Source: JACDBD01 sp050743385 | GTDB taxonomy: Bacteria > Actinomycetota > Acidimicrobiia > IMCC26256 > JACDBD01 | DNA: 6,503 bases | NCBI GenBank assembly: GCA_050743385.1 | Contig: JBOGFJ010000023.1 | Location: forward strand, 1 to 6,503 | Reading direction: 5' to 3' | Part shown: positions 6,217 to 6,503 of the stretch, piece after piece | Layout of the letters: every line of letters begins with the position of its first letter | Numbering within the stretch: position 1 is the first letter of the stretch | Notes under the pieces: generated by a model | Told to the model about the DNA's origin: nothing | The model's database searches: none | The model's input: only the letters and a program-made list of their open reading frames with translations | Position numbers and translations under genes: made by a program

Positions 6217-6222
6217 TAGGCT
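6217..6222 (+). promoter_or_regulatory. Possible -10 element of the acyltransferase gene
   Basis: TAGGCT, 7 nt before the GTG at 6230, with no SD between. Spacing fits a leaderless transcript. No -35 consensus is found 16-18 nt upstream. The same hexamer at the same distance precedes the SPL-like gene. Confidence 0.45.
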
Positions 6223-6229
6223 GCGCGGC

Positions 6230-6503
6230 GTGCTCTATTGGGGGATCAAGGTCGTGCTGACGCCCATCTTGCGGCTCGGGTACCGCGTCCGGATCGAGGG
6301 TCGCGAGCACATCCCGAAGCGAGGGCCGGTCATCCTGGCGGCCAACCACCGGTCGTTCATGGACTCGCTCTTCCTGCCGCTCGTGATCCGCCGGCGGGTG
6401 ACGTTCGTCGCCAAGGCCGAGTACTTCGACTCGAAGAAGACCGCCTGGTTCTTCCGCGGCGTCGGGCAGATCCCGATCCGCCGCGAGGGTGGCAGCGCCA
6501 GCG
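6230..6503 (+). CDS. plsC: PlsC-type 1-acylglycerol-3-phosphate acyltransferase (partial, runs off right edge)
   Basis: Only the first 91 codons are in the window. The family moves an acyl chain to lysophosphatidate or a similar acceptor at the membrane during phospholipid synthesis. Seen: an N-terminal hydrophobic, membrane-associating stretch (MLYWGIKVVLTPILRLGY, 1-18), VRIEGREHIPKRGPVILAANH (20-40), the catalytic NHxSxxD motif NHRSFMD (39-45, H40 and D45), FVAKAEYF (59-66) and the acceptor-binding motif region FRGVGQIPIRR (75-85). The frame is open upstream only to 6167 (TGA at 6164-6166). The GTG at 6230 is chosen because family similarity begins at LYWGIK and TAGGCT lies 7 nt upstream. 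It is divergent from tetR across 89 nt that hold the operator. Other LPLAT-family roles remain possible with the C-terminus missing. Confidence 0.88.
   Translation, partial: MLYWGIKVVLTPILRLGYRVRIEGREHIPKRGPVILAANHRSFMDSLFLPLVIRRRVTFVAKAEYFDSKKTAWFFRGVGQIPIRREGGSAS

Overview
The window is high-G+C (about two-thirds G+C), densely coding bacterial DNA. Codon use, a single-helix-anchored protein with a Thr-rich linker, gene starts that lack Shine-Dalgarno (SD) sequences and instead follow TAnnnT hexamers, and the mix of CoA-ester and TetR genes all suggest an actinobacterium. An acidimicrobial (Ilumatobacter-like) lineage is my best guess. No marker gene is present, so the lineage is an inference.

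Layout: eight protein genes, one cut by the right edge. On the minus strand, transcribed right to left from about 4303 to 14, are an HAD-family hydrolase (4303-3602), an exported membrane-anchored protein of unknown function (3583-2870), an enoyl-CoA hydratase (2785-1973), a PaaI-type hotdog thioesterase (1976-1281) and a sphingosine-1-phosphate-lyase-like PLP enzyme (1270-14). The last three are tightly packed: a 4-nt ATGA overlap, then a 10-nt gap. Divergent from the HAD gene, across only 48 nt, is an AlaC-type aminotransferase (4352-5527, plus strand). It converges, 25 nt away, on a TetR-family regulator (6140-5553, minus). Divergent from the regulator is the start of a PlsC-type acyltransferase (6230 to the window end, plus strand).

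How the genes may work together: the hydratase, thioesterase and SPL-like lyase form a plausible lipid-catabolism unit. A true SPL releases a trans-2-unsaturated fatty aldehyde. Once oxidised and CoA-activated, this becomes the trans-2-enoyl-CoA that a crotonase hydrates, and the thioesterase could discharge acyl-CoA. At the right end, the TetR gene has a near-ideal promoter whose -35 box lies inside a perfect 8-2-8 palindrome, which implies autorepression and possibly control of the divergent acyltransferase. AlaC would supply alanine from pyruvate by transamination.

The most distinctive signal is regulatory. Six of the eight genes have a TAnnnT hexamer 6-9 nt before the start codon and no SD. 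The enoyl-CoA hydratase gene, which has a clear GGAGG, has its TAnnnT about 50 nt upstream. This fits widespread leaderless or near-leaderless transcription. I saw no RNA genes, CRISPR arrays, insertion sequences, convincing terminators or gene-free stretches longer than about 100 nt.
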